Positions 7,733-16,906 of a DNA stretch of 64,000 nucleotides are shown here, piece after piece. The DNA comes from Bacteroidota bacterium. Its GTDB lineage: Bacteria; Bacteroidota; Ignavibacteria; Kapaibacteriales; HRBIN21. The translations under genes and the position numbers were made by a program. Position 1 is the stretch's first letter. Every line of letters starts with the position of its first letter. The stretch covers positions 112,707-176,706 of the forward strand of contig JAUQPR010000004.1 of the NCBI GenBank assembly GCA_030550275.1. Reading direction: 5' to 3'. The notes beneath the pieces are model-generated. The model saw only the letters and a program-made list of their open reading frames with translations, did not search any database and had not been told where the DNA came from.

Positions 7733-9072
7733 GCACTCCATCAACACTCGCGAAGCGCTTGCTGCACAAGGTGCGGCAGCGGAAGCTGTCCGTTGGTGTC
7801 CTCGGGCTGGGCTATGTCGGGCTTCCACTGGCGGTGGAGTATGCCCGCGCGGGGGTTCGGGTGTTCGGCTTTGAGCTCGACCCTGAGAAGGTCGCCCTGC
7901 TGCAGCAGGGCAGGTCCTACATCAAAGATGTCCCGACCGAGCAGGTCCAGGCCGTGGTAGCTCAACAGCGACTCATTGCCACAAGCGACTTCCGTCATTG
8001 CGCCGTGTGCGATGCGCTCTTCATTTGTGTACCGACCCCGGTGACGGCGAACAAGGACCCTGACCTCTCCTTTGTGCTGGGCGCCGGGGAAGCGATTGCA
8101 CAGCACCTGCGCGCAGGGCAGCTGGTCGTGCTCAAGAGCACCACCTTCCCCGGCACAACCGAGGAGTACCTGCGCCCGGTGCTGGAGCGGAGTGGATTGA
8201 CGGCGGGGCGAGATTTCTTCCTGGCGTTTTCGCCGGAGCGGGTGGACCCGGGCAATCGCAAATGGACCACCGCCAACACGCCCATCCTGGTTGGGGGGCT
8301 GACGCCCCTGTGCACACAGGTGGCAGCCGAGGTGTTGCGGATTGCCATCGAGCAGGTGATCCCGGTGAGTTCGCCGCGGGTTGCCGAGCTGGCGAAGCTG
8401 CTGGAGAACATCTTCCGCAGCGTCAATATCGCGCTGGTCAACGAACTGGCACAGCTGTGCGACCGCATTGGGGTCAATGTCTGGGAGGTTGTCGAAGCCG
8501 CGGCAACCAAGCCCTTCGGCTTCATGCCCTTCTATCCGGGTCCGGGCATCGGTGGGCATTGCATCTTGGTGGACCCGTACTACCTGGCGTGGCTGGCGCG
8601 GCGCTATGACTTTGTGACCAACTTCGTCACGCTGGCAGCCGAGGTCAACGAAGCTATGCCCTTCTACGTGCGCGATATGATCGAGCGCGAGATTGCGCGC
8701 TTGCCGATCGCCTTGGAGCGCGCCCGGATTCTTGTCCTCGGCGTTGCATTCAAGCGCGATGTGGACGACCTGCGCCATTCGCCGGCGCTCAAGATTATGG
8801 AGCTCCTCCGCAGCGATGGGGTGCGGTACCTGAGCTACTACGACCCCTACATCCCGCGCGTGACCGTTGCCGGCGAGGAGTTGCGCTCCCTGCCGGAGCT
8901 CTCCCCGCGCCGTCTTGCCCGCTACGACATTGTGGTGATTACGACCGACCACACGTGCGTGGACTATGAGCTGGTGTGCCGCCACAGCCGCGTGGTCATC
9001 GATACGCGGAACGCCTGTCGGGTGGTAGCCAACCCTCGGGCGAGGGTGGTCCTGCTCGGGGCTGGGCGATGA
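7729..9072 (+). CDS. wecC: UDP-N-acetyl-D-mannosamine dehydrogenase
   Basis: A 447-residue UDP-sugar 6-dehydrogenase of the WecC/WbpA/UDP-GlcDH superfamily: NAD Rossmann motif VLGLGYVGLPLA near residue 24, FSPERVDPGN near residue 166, and the catalytic Cys278 in PGPGIGGHCILVDPYYL. The three domains (NAD-binding, dimerisation, UDP-binding) are all present. Adjacency to wecB makes UDP-ManNAc to UDP-ManNAcA the likely reaction, but UDP-GlcNAc oxidation (WbpA type) is possible. Start ATG overlaps the rfbB stop (ATGA) and its own stop overlaps wecB in the same way. Confidence 0.88.
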   Translation: MSTPSTLAKRLLHKVRQRKLSVGVLGLGYVGLPLAVEYARAGVRVFGFELDPEKVALLQQGRSYIKDVPTEQVQAVVAQQRLIATSDFRHCAVCDALFICVPTPVTANKDPDLSFVLGAGEAIAQHLRAGQLVVLKSTTFPGTTEEYLRPVLERSGLTAGRDFFLAFSPERVDPGNRKWTTANTPILVGGLTPLCTQVAAEVLRIAIEQVIPVSSPRVAELAKLLENIFRSVNIALVNELAQLCDRIGVNVWEVVEAAATKPFGFMPFYPGPGIGGHCILVDPYYLAWLARRYDFVTNFVTLAAEVNEAMPFYVRDMIEREIARLPIALERARILVLGVAFKRDVDDLRHSPALKIMELLRSDGVRYLSYYDPYIPRVTVAGEELRSLPELSPRRLARYDIVVITTDHTCVDYELVCRHSRVVIDTRNACRVVANPRARVVLLGAGR

Positions 9073-10169
9073 AGAAGCGGATCCTCTCCGTCGTCGGCGC
9101 CCGCCCAAACTACATGAAGGTAGCGCCGTTGCATCGAGCGCTTGCAGCGTATGGGGAGCGCGTGGAGCATATGCTCGTGCATACCGGGCAGCACTACGAT
9201 GCGGAGCTTTCGGACATCTTCTTCGAGGAGCTGCGCTTGCCGCCACCGGTGCACTTCTTGGGCGTGGGCTCGGGAACCCATGCCGAACAGACGGCACGGG
9301 TGATGCTGGCGTTCGAGCCGGTCTGCATGGAGCTGCACCCAGACCTGGTGGTCGTCGTCGGCGATGTCAACTCCACCCTGGCGTGCGCGTTGACGGCGGT
9401 CAAGCTCGGTATTCCGCTTGCCCATGTGGAGGCGGGGCTGCGCAGCTTCGACCGCACGATGCCGGAGGAGATCAACCGTGTGGTGACCGATGCCGTTGCG
9501 GACTATCTCTTTGCAACCGAGCCCAGCGCGGTGGAGAACCTGCGCCGCGAGGGGGTGCCGCAGGAGCGCATCTTCCTGGTCGGCAACACGATGATTGACT
9601 CCCTGCAGTCTGTGCTGCCCGCAGCCCGGGCACATCCCATTCGGGAGCAGTTGGGGCTGCTGCCGCGGAGCTACGCTGTTGTCACGCTCCATCGCCCCAG
9701 CAATGTGGATGTGGCGCAGCAGTTGGGCTTTCTGCTGGAGGCGCTGCGTCAGCTTGCCCAATGGCGGTGCGTGGTCTTCCCAATGCATCCACGGACGCGG
9801 ACAGCCGTACAGCGCTTTGGACTGGAGCCACTGCTGGCGCACGAGAATATCCGTGTGCTGCCTCCGCTGGGCTATGTGGAGTTTCTCGCCCTGGTGGTGG
9901 AGGCGGATTTCGTGATGACCGATTCCGGCGGAATCCAGGAGGAGTGCACCTACGTGGGGATTCCGTGCCTGACACTGCGGACCACAACGGAGCGTCCAAT
10001 CACGTGCCAGGTGGGCACAAACCTTTTGGTGCCGCCGGAGCCGGAGCTGCTGTCTGCAGCGCTGGAGCTGCTCCGCTCCGGGTATCGCAAACAGGGCATA
10101 GTCCCACCGCTATGGGATGGGCATGCGGCAGAACGCATTGCGCAGATTCTTGTGCAGCAGTGTCTGTAG
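9069..10169 (+). CDS. wecB: UDP-N-acetylglucosamine 2-epimerase (non-hydrolysing)
   Basis: A 366-residue GT-B-fold epimerase interconverting UDP-GlcNAc and UDP-ManNAc. SVVGARPNYMKVAPLHRAL at residues 7-25, HTGQHYD, VVGDVNST, HVEAGLRS, MPEEINR, TLHRPSNVD and TDSGGIQEE are the well-known family signatures, the last containing the Asp-Ser-Gly-Gly of the active site. Length is normal. It feeds wecC in the same operon, giving ManNAc or ManNAcA units for an exopolysaccharide or O-antigen. ATGA overlap with wecC and a 53-base overlap with the export gene imply translational coupling. Confidence 0.95.
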   Translation: MKKRILSVVGARPNYMKVAPLHRALAAYGERVEHMLVHTGQHYDAELSDIFFEELRLPPPVHFLGVGSGTHAEQTARVMLAFEPVCMELHPDLVVVVGDVNSTLACALTAVKLGIPLAHVEAGLRSFDRTMPEEINRVVTDAVADYLFATEPSAVENLRREGVPQERIFLVGNTMIDSLQSVLPAARAHPIREQLGLLPRSYAVVTLHRPSNVDVAQQLGFLLEALRQLAQWRCVVFPMHPRTRTAVQRFGLEPLLAHENIRVLPPLGYVEFLALVVEADFVMTDSGGIQEECTYVGIPCLTLRTTTERPITCQVGTNLLVPPEPELLSAALELLRSGYRKQGIVPPLWDGHAAERIAQILVQQCL

Positions 10170-11877
10170 CGCGCTCCTGGGGGGCACTGCGGCAGTAGCG
10201 CAGCAGGGGGCGGCTTCCCCGCTGAGCCTGTGGCAGCTGCTGGAGCAGGTTACCCCGGGGCAATCGGCGCGGATGGTGTTGCCGGAGTTGCCGCCGGCAG
10301 ACCATGTCGTCAGCGCCGAGCACTACGTTGTGGGTCCCGGTGATGTGCTGCTGCTGCAAATCGTTGCCCCGGTGGTGCAGGAGCATGTGCTGGTGGTCTC
10401 GCCCGATGGCGAACTGTTGCTGCCGCGGATTGGGGCGCTCTCCGTTCAGGGTCGGACGTTGGCGTGGGTGCGCAGCGAGGTCGAACGCCGAGTGCGGGAG
10501 CGCAATCCCAAGGCAGAGGCGGTTGTGCTGTTGCAAAAGGCGCGAACGGTGCTGGTGACCGTGCGCGGGTACGTGCGCTTCCCTGGGGTCTACGCGCTGC
10601 CGGCAACGGTGAGGGTTTCCACCGCTGTGCGCTTGGCAGTGCTTGGGCGAATGGAGCAATCGGGGCAAAAGCCCGGAATGGCTTCCCCACCGGTGGCGAG
10701 CATGCAGCAGTTGGAACGGGCTGAGTACGAGCCCAGCGCTGTGCCCTTCCTGCCGAGCTACTGCACGCGCAACATCCTTCTGCGCTACGCCGATGGGCAC
10801 ATGGCAGTGGCGGACCTGGAGCGGGCGCGCGCACTGGGCGATGTGGCTGCCGATCCCCCCGTGCGCGAGGGGATGGAGATCGTGGTTCCGGAACCGCTGC
10901 CGGAGTATCCCGTGCTCTCGATTGCCGGGGCGGTGCGGATGCCGCTGCGCCTTGCCTATCGGGAGGGGGATCGACTCAGCCTGCTGCTGCGCTTGTGCGG
11001 AGGGCTTGACCTCGAACGGGCAGAGCCGTTTGTGCTGGTGTATCTCCCGCAGCAGCCGGTGCAGCGGGTTGAGCTGGATTCAGCGGGGATGCCACTGCGC
11101 GATGTGGTCTTGCCTGCGGGCAGCGCCGTCGTGGTACCGGAGCGACCGATTGCAGGAGCCCGCGCCACCGGAGTTGCTACCGTCCTTGGGGCGGTTGCCC
11201 GTCCGGGGGCGTACCCTATCGAACCAGGGCGTACGCGCTTGCGCGAGCTCCTGGAGCGTGCCGGAGGTGTGTTGCCGGAAGCGGTGCTGGAGCTTGCCTA
11301 TATCCGACGCCAGCCACCGGCGAGCCTGGCTGCCGATGTGCGGCTCCCTTCGGAGGTGCAGCTCTACGAGCGCTTCCTCTACAGCGATCTGCGCCTGGAG
11401 GACACCGTGCGCTACGCCTTAGAGATGCGGCTGCGGCGCTCGCGGGTTGCGTGCGATTTCGTTGCGCTCCTGCGCAGAGGGGATGAGCGGCACAACATCG
11501 TGCTGGAGGATGGCGACCAGATCGTCATCCCCTTGCAGGGCAGATATGTCTACGTGGGTGGCATGGTGCGCGTGCCAGGATTTGTGCGGTACGAACCCGG
11601 GCGTCCGGTGGAGTGGTACATCGAACAAGCCGGCGGATACAGCAGCGCTGCCGATCCGAAGCGGTTACGCATTCTGCGCGGCAGTTCCTACACGTGGCTG
11701 CGCCCTCGCGAAGCCGGCGCGCCGCAGCCCGGGGATGAGATCTACGTCCCTGGGCAGCTGGATGTGCCTGCGTGGGCGGAGAAGCAAGCTGAGCTGCAGT
11801 TGTATACGGTGCTGACCGGCGCTGTGTCTACGTTGACCTTTGTGCTGGCGACGATTGTGAACCTGCTGCGCCGATAG
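10117..11877 (+). CDS. Outer-membrane polysaccharide export protein with SLBB domains
   Basis: A 586-residue OPX/Wza-like protein. Residues 1-29 form a signal peptide (RRFLCSSVCSALLGGTAAVAQ), with no lipobox Cys at the cleavage site. The Poly_export domain begins with YVVGPGDVLLLQI near residue 69 and runs to about 145. Several SLBB (soluble ligand-binding beta-grasp) segments follow: VRGYVRFPGVYALP, SIAGAVRMPLRLAYREGD, LGAVARPGAYPI and VGGMVRVPGFVRY. A C-terminal membrane helix (residues 562-583) is present. It probably forms the outer-membrane exit channel for the polysaccharide made by the neighbouring genes. No Wzc-like kinase is encoded here. ATG 10117 and 10123 are both possible. The 3' end overlaps the convergent glycosyltransferase by 50 bases. 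Confidence 0.87.
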   Translation: MGMRQNALRRFLCSSVCSALLGGTAAVAQQGAASPLSLWQLLEQVTPGQSARMVLPELPPADHVVSAEHYVVGPGDVLLLQIVAPVVQEHVLVVSPDGELLLPRIGALSVQGRTLAWVRSEVERRVRERNPKAEAVVLLQKARTVLVTVRGYVRFPGVYALPATVRVSTAVRLAVLGRMEQSGQKPGMASPPVASMQQLERAEYEPSAVPFLPSYCTRNILLRYADGHMAVADLERARALGDVAADPPVREGMEIVVPEPLPEYPVLSIAGAVRMPLRLAYREGDRLSLLLRLCGGLDLERAEPFVLVYLPQQPVQRVELDSAGMPLRDVVLPAGSAVVVPERPIAGARATGVATVLGAVARPGAYPIEPGRTRLRELLERAGGVLPEAVLELAYIRRQPPASLAADVRLPSEVQLYERFLYSDLRLEDTVRYALEMRLRRSRVACDFVALLRRGDERHNIVLEDGDQIVIPLQGRYVYVGGMVRVPGFVRYEPGRPVEWYIEQAGGYSSAADPKRLRILRGSSYTWLRPREAGAPQPGDEIYVPGQLDVPAWAEKQAELQLYTVLTGAVSTLTFVLATIVNLLRR

Positions 11878-12655
11878 GCGGGAAATGCAGTGGGAAGCGC
11901 AGTTGTGGCACCGGGCGACGCACCAGTTGCCCCAAGCGTCGCAGAGGTTTGAGCAGTGGGACAGCGAAGCTGCCGCTCAACCCATTGCGCCGCCATGCCT
12001 GCCAGCATTCCCAATTGCCGCGCAGGATGTTACGCAGCGAAGCATTGCTGACGCCGCCGGCGTCCATGGCAACCAGGACGCGTGGGATATAGCCAACCCG
12101 AATCCGGTGGCGCAGCAGCAAGCGCAGCATCAGCTCGTAATCGGCAGCGATACGGTAGCGCAGGTCGAACCCTCCGAAGCGCTCGTAGAGCTGGCGGCGT
12201 GCAAAGAAGGTCTGATGCGGCGGCATCCAGCCCAGCAGGTACTTCCACGGGCGGTACGCGCCGGCATGCCAGTAGCGCAGCAGCCGCCCCTGCGGAGTGA
12301 GGAAGACAACGTCGCCGTAGCAGGCGTCAATATCGCTGTGCTGGAAGAGCGTGGCAATATCCTGCAGTACGTGGGGGTCAACGTAGCGGTCGTCGGCGTT
12401 GAGGAAGCCAACGATATCGCCCGTAGCATGGCGCAGCCCTTTGTTCATGGCGTCGTAAATGCCGCGATCGGGCTCGCTGATGAGCAGGCTCAGGTGCGGG
12501 CGGTAGCGCTCCAGGATGGAGCGGGTCGGCTCTCCAGAGCCCCCGTCGATGATGATGAGTTCGAGCTCATGCTCGGTCTGCTGCGCCAGCACCGAGGCGA
12601 TGGCGCGCTCCACGCGCGGGTCGTTGAGCACGACGGTGATGATGGAGATCCGCAT
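11828..12655 (-). CDS. Glycosyltransferase family 2
   Basis: A 275-residue GT-A transferase of the WcaA/colanic-acid GlcNAc-transferase-like type. MRISIITVVLNDPRVERAI at the N terminus, IIIDGGSGEPT near residue 35, DRGIYDAMNKGL near residue 62 and FLNADDRY near residue 82 (sugar-nucleotide and metal-binding Asp pair) are standard. PPHQTFFARRQLYERFGGFD near residue 144 is the acceptor-side motif. No membrane helix, so cytoplasmic. ATG 12655 is chosen because residues upstream are non-homologous and a -7 box lies at 12683-12690. It is monocistronic and convergent with the export gene. Confidence 0.88.
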   Translation of the reverse strand: MRISIITVVLNDPRVERAIASVLAQQTEHELELIIIDGGSGEPTRSILERYRPHLSLLISEPDRGIYDAMNKGLRHATGDIVGFLNADDRYVDPHVLQDIATLFQHSDIDACYGDVVFLTPQGRLLRYWHAGAYRPWKYLLGWMPPHQTFFARRQLYERFGGFDLRYRIAADYELMLRLLLRHRIRVGYIPRVLVAMDAGGVSNASLRNILRGNWECWQAWRRNGLSGSFAVPLLKPLRRLGQLVRRPVPQLRFPLHFPPIGAAGSQSSPAQRST

Positions 12656-12682
12656 CGTGCAGGGCAGATGAGCCAACCGGCG

Positions 12683-12690
12683 CAAAAATA
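12683..12690 (-). promoter_or_regulatory. -7 promoter box TATTTTTG
   Basis: Exact TAnnTTTG match on the minus strand, followed by CGCC, 28 bases before the ATG of the family 2 glycosyltransferase. Confidence 0.62.
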
Positions 12691-12711
12691 CAGCACACCA
12701 AAGCACGGGCG

Positions 12712-14157
12712 ATGATGGTGCAGACGGCGGTTCGGCAGCAGCGTCGGCGGGCTGTTCAACGGCGGCGACGTTGGCTGTGGCGGCACAGCCCGATTCTGTT
12801 CCAGCTCGGCGCCGATGTGCTCTCGGTTGCTGCTGCCACGGGGCTGTACCTGTGGGTGCGCTTCGGTTCGGGCTGGTTCGATGCCGTGGTGTATCCGGGC
12901 GCTACCGAGGTGCTTGCGATCGTGGGAATGCTCACGCTATACTGGCTACTGCTGTTCTGGCTGTTCGGCTTGTACCAGAACTGGTACGTGCGCCCGCCGC
13001 TGGAGGAGCTGGGGGCGGTGCTCCGGATTACATTTGTGGGGATGCTGGTGCTCCTGCTGCTGGTCTGGGGCGACAGCGGGGAGTTCTACCGCAAGAACTT
13101 CCGCGCCGTGGGAGCCATCTACTGGGGGATGCTCCTGCTGGGAGTGAGTGCGGGGCGGTTGCTGGTGCGCGCTCTGCAACGCTGGCTGCGCCGCCGAGGG
13201 ATTGTGCGCATTCCAGTGCTGCTTGTGGGAACCGATGCCGGGCTGGAGCGCCTGCGGCAGGAGCTGCAGCGGATCCCCCACTGGGGCTACTCTCCCGTAG
13301 GCACCGTACGGCTGGAGCTGGCGGACGGAAGCGCTGCTATCGAGCCAGTGCAGCAATGGATGGAGCGGGCGCAGCCGGAGGAGGCGCTGGTGGCTATCCA
13401 TCCGCCGCAGCCCCAGCAGTTATGGGCAATCGTAGGCATGGCGGTGCAGCGCGGAATCGCGGTCAAGATCCTGCCGGATTCCTACTCGGTCTTCATGGGG
13501 CAGGCGCGCATTCAGCGCCTCTACGGAACGGACTTCCTGGAGGTGGAGCCGAGGCTGCTCAAACCCTGGCAAGCATTGCTCAAACGCGCCATCGACATCG
13601 CCGTCAGTGTTGTGGTCTTGGTCGGTGGTGCGCCGCTGTGGGCGCTCATCGCCCTGCTTATCCGGTTGGATAGCCCCGGACCGGCGCTCTTTGTCCAGGA
13701 GCGGGTGGGCAAGGATGGGCGCCGATTCCGCCTGTACAAGTTCCGCACGATGGTTGCCGATGCCGAGCAGCGTGCCCGTTGGACGCAGCTCAACGACCCG
13801 CGCGTGACGCGCCTGGGACGCTGGCTGCGTCGGACGTACCTGGATGAGATCCCGCAGTTTTGGAACGTCTTGCGCGGAGAGATGAGCATCGTCGGACCGC
13901 GACCGGAGATTCCCTACTTCGTCGAGCGCTTCACACAGATGGTGCCCGAGTACGCGCGCCGCCATGTGGTCAAACCCGGCATTACGGGCTGGTGGCAGGT
14001 CTGCCGCACCAACCGCGATGATGCGCCGACGGAGGAGGAGGTACGCCGCCGCTTGGCGATGGACTTCTACTACATCGAGAACCAGTCGCTGGCGCTGGAC
14101 CTGGAGATCATGCTGCGCACGCTCTGGCGTATGCTCCGCGGGAAGGGGAAATCATAG
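12712..14157 (+). CDS. Polyprenyl-phosphate sugar phosphotransferase (initiating PGT)
   Basis: A 481-residue enzyme of the WbaP/CpsE/WcaJ family, which starts polysaccharide assembly by placing a sugar-1-phosphate on undecaprenyl phosphate at the inner membrane. Arg-rich N terminus, four predicted membrane helices (about residues 29-47, 65-84, 103-121, 134-150), a Rossmann-like CoA-binding domain (IPVLLVGTDAGLERL near 165), a re-entrant membrane segment near 295, and the full catalytic domain: FVQERVGKDG, FRLYKFRTM, RLGRWLRRTYLDEIPQFWNV with the Asp-Glu dyad, SIVGPRPE and KPGITGWWQV. It heads a run of same-strand genes. It is the intact counterpart of the degenerate domain at 14879-16906. Sugar specificity is unknown. 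Confidence 0.93.
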   Translation: MMVQTAVRQQRRRAVQRRRRWLWRHSPILFQLGADVLSVAAATGLYLWVRFGSGWFDAVVYPGATEVLAIVGMLTLYWLLLFWLFGLYQNWYVRPPLEELGAVLRITFVGMLVLLLLVWGDSGEFYRKNFRAVGAIYWGMLLLGVSAGRLLVRALQRWLRRRGIVRIPVLLVGTDAGLERLRQELQRIPHWGYSPVGTVRLELADGSAAIEPVQQWMERAQPEEALVAIHPPQPQQLWAIVGMAVQRGIAVKILPDSYSVFMGQARIQRLYGTDFLEVEPRLLKPWQALLKRAIDIAVSVVVLVGGAPLWALIALLIRLDSPGPALFVQERVGKDGRRFRLYKFRTMVADAEQRARWTQLNDPRVTRLGRWLRRTYLDEIPQFWNVLRGEMSIVGPRPEIPYFVERFTQMVPEYARRHVVKPGITGWWQVCRTNRDDAPTEEEVRRRLAMDFYYIENQSLALDLEIMLRTLWRMLRGKGKS

Positions 14158-14907
14158 GTGAGGGCAGCAGTGCGGACGCTCATTGTTGTGCCCACGTACA
14201 ACGAGCGTGAAAACATCGCGCAGTTGATTCCGATACTGCTGCGGCTGCCGCTGCAACCGTGCGTGCTGGTGGTGGATGACGGCTCGCCCGATGGCACTGC
14301 TGAAGAGGTCGAACGCTGGCGGGAGCGCAATCCCGAACGGGTCTATCTCATCGAGCGGGAGGGGAAGCTGGGGCTGGGAACGGCGTACTGCACGGCGTTC
14401 CAATGGGCATTGCAGCGCCCGTTCGAGGTGGTGGTGCAGATGGACGCGGACTTTTCGCACGATCCTGCCGATGTGCCGCGGCTGGTTGCAGCGCTGGAGG
14501 ATGCCGATGTGGTCATCGGCTCGCGCTACATCAACGGGGTCAATGTCGTCAACTGGCCCATGGGGCGTTTGCTGCTCAGTTGGCTTGCCAATCGGTATAC
14601 GCGCCTGATTACGGGGATGCCCTTGGCGGATGCAACGAGCGGTTTCAAAGCCTTCCGCGCTACAGCGCTGCGCCGGATTCGCTGGGAGGCGGTGCGCTCC
14701 AACGGCTACGCCTTCCAAATCGAGGTCAACTACCGGCTCTGGCGCGCAGGGTGCCGCCTCAAGGAGGTGCCTATTGTGTTTGTGGACCGGCGCAGCGGAG
14801 CTTCCAAGATGAGCCGCCGAATCGTCTACGAGGCAGCCTGGAGAGTATGGCAGTTGCGCTTCTCAACACTGCTGGGCAATGAGCAGCGCTACTACGCTGA
14901 CCCGTGA
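14158..14907 (+). CDS. Polyprenol-phosphate mannosyltransferase-like (DPM1-type GT2)
   Basis: A 249-residue soluble GT-A transferase close to dolichol-phosphate mannose synthase: TLIVVPTYNERENI near residue 7, VVDDGSPDGTAE near residue 39, QMDADFSHDP near residue 96 (metal-binding Asp residues), GSRYINGVNV near residue 120 and ATSGFKAFR near residue 158. Bacterial members make polyprenyl-phosphate mannose or glucose used as a lipid-linked donor. It begins with GTG at the base after the previous stop (another GTG lies 12 bases on) and overlaps the next gene by 29 bases. There is no C-terminal membrane domain, unlike the GtrB type. Confidence 0.88.
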   Translation: MRAAVRTLIVVPTYNERENIAQLIPILLRLPLQPCVLVVDDGSPDGTAEEVERWRERNPERVYLIEREGKLGLGTAYCTAFQWALQRPFEVVVQMDADFSHDPADVPRLVAALEDADVVIGSRYINGVNVVNWPMGRLLLSWLANRYTRLITGMPLADATSGFKAFRATALRRIRWEAVRSNGYAFQIEVNYRLWRAGCRLKEVPIVFVDRRSGASKMSRRIVYEAAWRVWQLRFSTLLGNEQRYYADP

Positions 14908-16906
14908 GCTGGACGTACCGACGCACGACTTCCTGGCGACAGCACCGACGCTGGAGCTGTCGGTCGTCATCGTTAGCTACAACGTGCAGGAGCTACTGCG
15001 CCAGTGCCTGCGTTCGGTATTGGAGGCGTTGGAGGGGCTGGAGGCGGAGATTCTGGTCGTGGACAATGCCTCCACCGATGGCACCGTTGAGGCGCTGGCG
15101 CCGCAATTCCCGCAGGTGCGCTGGATTGCGTTGGAGCGCAACGTCGGGTTCGGGCGAGCAAACAACATCGGGATTGCCCAGGCGCGGGGGCGGTACATCC
15201 TCATCCTCAATCCCGACACGCTGCTGCAGCCCGATACGCTCAAGACCATGCTGGCGTACATGGAGGAGCATCCCGAAGTCGGCATCGCCGGCTGTCGGGT
15301 GCTCAATGCCGATGGGACATTTCAGGCGTCGTGCCGGCGGGGATTCCCCACGCCTTGGGCAGCGTTTACGAAGCTTTTTGGGTTGCAACGGCTTTTCCCG
15401 CGTTCGCGCCTCTTTGCCCGCTACAATCCGCACTTTGCTGACGAGTGCGAGGTTGCCTACGCCGAGGTCATCTCCGGTGCCTTCATGCTGTGCCGTCGGG
15501 AGGCGTTGCGCCAGCTCCAGGGCTTTGCGCCCGAGTACTTCTTCTACGGCGAGGATGTGGACCTGTGCTATCGGGCGCATCGGTTGGGCTGGCGCATCGG
15601 CTACGTGGGCACAACCGCCATAGTGCACTTCAAGGGGGAGAGCACCAAACGCTCTTCGCTGGACCGCATTGGGCACTTCTACGAGGCTATGCGCGTATTC
15701 GCCCGGCGCTACTATGCGGGCTCGCCTGTACTGCCGCTGTTGGAGTTCGGCATCGCTGTGCGGAAGCTGCTTGCTCGGGCGGCGCAGTACCGGCAGCTCT
15801 GGGGCTTAGCACTGTGGGATAGCATCGGGGTAGTGGCAGCGCTGCTCGTTGGGACCAAGCTGCGGTTTGGCAGCTTCTTTGCGTTTCCCGACTACGCCTA
15901 TCCGACGGTCTTCATCGCCGTGGTCGGAGTGGTGCTGCTGAGCCAGTTGCTGGTGGGGGACTACCTGGAGCAGCGCGTGCAGATCTCGCAGGGGCTTCTG
16001 GGGTTTGTGATGGCGTTCTTCGTGCTCTCGGCGTTGACGTACTTCTTCAAGCAGTACGCCTTCAGCCGTGGGGTGTTACTGGGGACGGTGTTCGGCGGGA
16101 TGCTCTGGGGGGTTTTGGGGCGGCTTGCCGTGTTGCTCTACGGCTGGCTGCATCGGGAGCGCGAGCGGCGCATTGCTGTGGTTGGAGCCGGAGAAGCGGT
16201 GCAGCGGCTTGTGCAGGCGCTTTGGGCGGAGCCGCAGATTCGGCTCTTGGGGGTTATCCTGCCCGATGACGCTCCTGCAGAGGAGTACCGGAGAGAGACT
16301 CCGGTGGCGGTATTGGGAACACTCCGGGAGCTGGAGCGTGTGGTGGCGGAGTACCGGATTCGGGAGCTGATCGTTGCCGATCCGGTGCTGCCGCCGGGGG
16401 AGTTCGTACATCTGGTGCAACGCTTGGCGCCTTGGCGGGTGCGGCTCTATAGCGCTTCCGACCTGGATGAGCTGCGGCTGCAGTACCTGGTGCAGGAGCT
16501 CATCGGGCAGCAGCCGCTGTGGGTACGCTATCCGCTGGCGCACCCGCGGGTGCGCTTCCTCAAGCGCTTGGTGGATTTGAGCGCGGCGCTGCTTGCCTTC
16601 ACAATTGGCATCCCTGCGCTATTTTTGAGCGCCAGACCGCGGGAGTTGCTGCGCCGCTGGTGGGAGGTGCTCACAGGAAGGCGCAGCGTCGTGGGATTAG
16701 CTGTGCATGCAGGCGAGCACTATGGCATCGGAAAGCCCGGCATCACAGGGTTGGCGCAGATCATCGTAGGGGAGAATGGAGCCGCACCACTGCGGGAGCA
16801 GCTCAACTGGTACTACATCCGCCATTTCTCCTTTGCGCTCGATGTGGAGATTGTGGTGAAACAGCTCATCCGGAGGTGGCGCCGTGAAGCACGTGCTGGA
16901 CTTTGA
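14879..16906 (+). CDS. GT2 glycosyltransferase fused to a degenerate phosphoglycosyltransferase
   Basis: A 675-residue fusion. Residues 25-265 are a rhamnosyltransferase-like GT2 domain ([55 protein letters not shown]). Residues about 310-425 hold three to four membrane helices, and residues 430-530 a CoA-binding/Rossmann-like domain ([11 protein letters not shown]). The tail resembles a WcaJ-type transferase at its edges only: [15 protein letters not shown], then [11 protein letters not shown] and [17 protein letters not shown]. The central catalytic block, including the ERVG, KFRTM and LDE segments present at 12712-14157, is missing and replaced by about 35 unrelated residues. The tail is thus unlikely to transfer sugar phosphate and may be a membrane scaffold; the GT2 half should be active. 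Confidence 0.85.
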   Translation: MSSATTLTRELDVPTHDFLATAPTLELSVVIVSYNVQELLRQCLRSVLEALEGLEAEILVVDNASTDGTVEALAPQFPQVRWIALERNVGFGRANNIGIAQARGRYILILNPDTLLQPDTLKTMLAYMEEHPEVGIAGCRVLNADGTFQASCRRGFPTPWAAFTKLFGLQRLFPRSRLFARYNPHFADECEVAYAEVISGAFMLCRREALRQLQGFAPEYFFYGEDVDLCYRAHRLGWRIGYVGTTAIVHFKGESTKRSSLDRIGHFYEAMRVFARRYYAGSPVLPLLEFGIAVRKLLARAAQYRQLWGLALWDSIGVVAALLVGTKLRFGSFFAFPDYAYPTVFIAVVGVVLLSQLLVGDYLEQRVQISQGLLGFVMAFFVLSALTYFFKQYAFSRGVLLGTVFGGMLWGVLGRLAVLLYGWLHRERERRIAVVGAGEAVQRLVQALWAEPQIRLLGVILPDDAPAEEYRRETPVAVLGTLRELERVVAEYRIRELIVADPVLPPGEFVHLVQRLAPWRVRLYSASDLDELRLQYLVQELIGQQPLWVRYPLAHPRVRFLKRLVDLSAALLAFTIGIPALFLSARPRELLRRWWEVLTGRRSVVGLAVHAGEHYGIGKPGITGLAQIIVGENGAAPLREQLNWYYIRHFSFALDVEIVVKQLIRRWRREARAGL

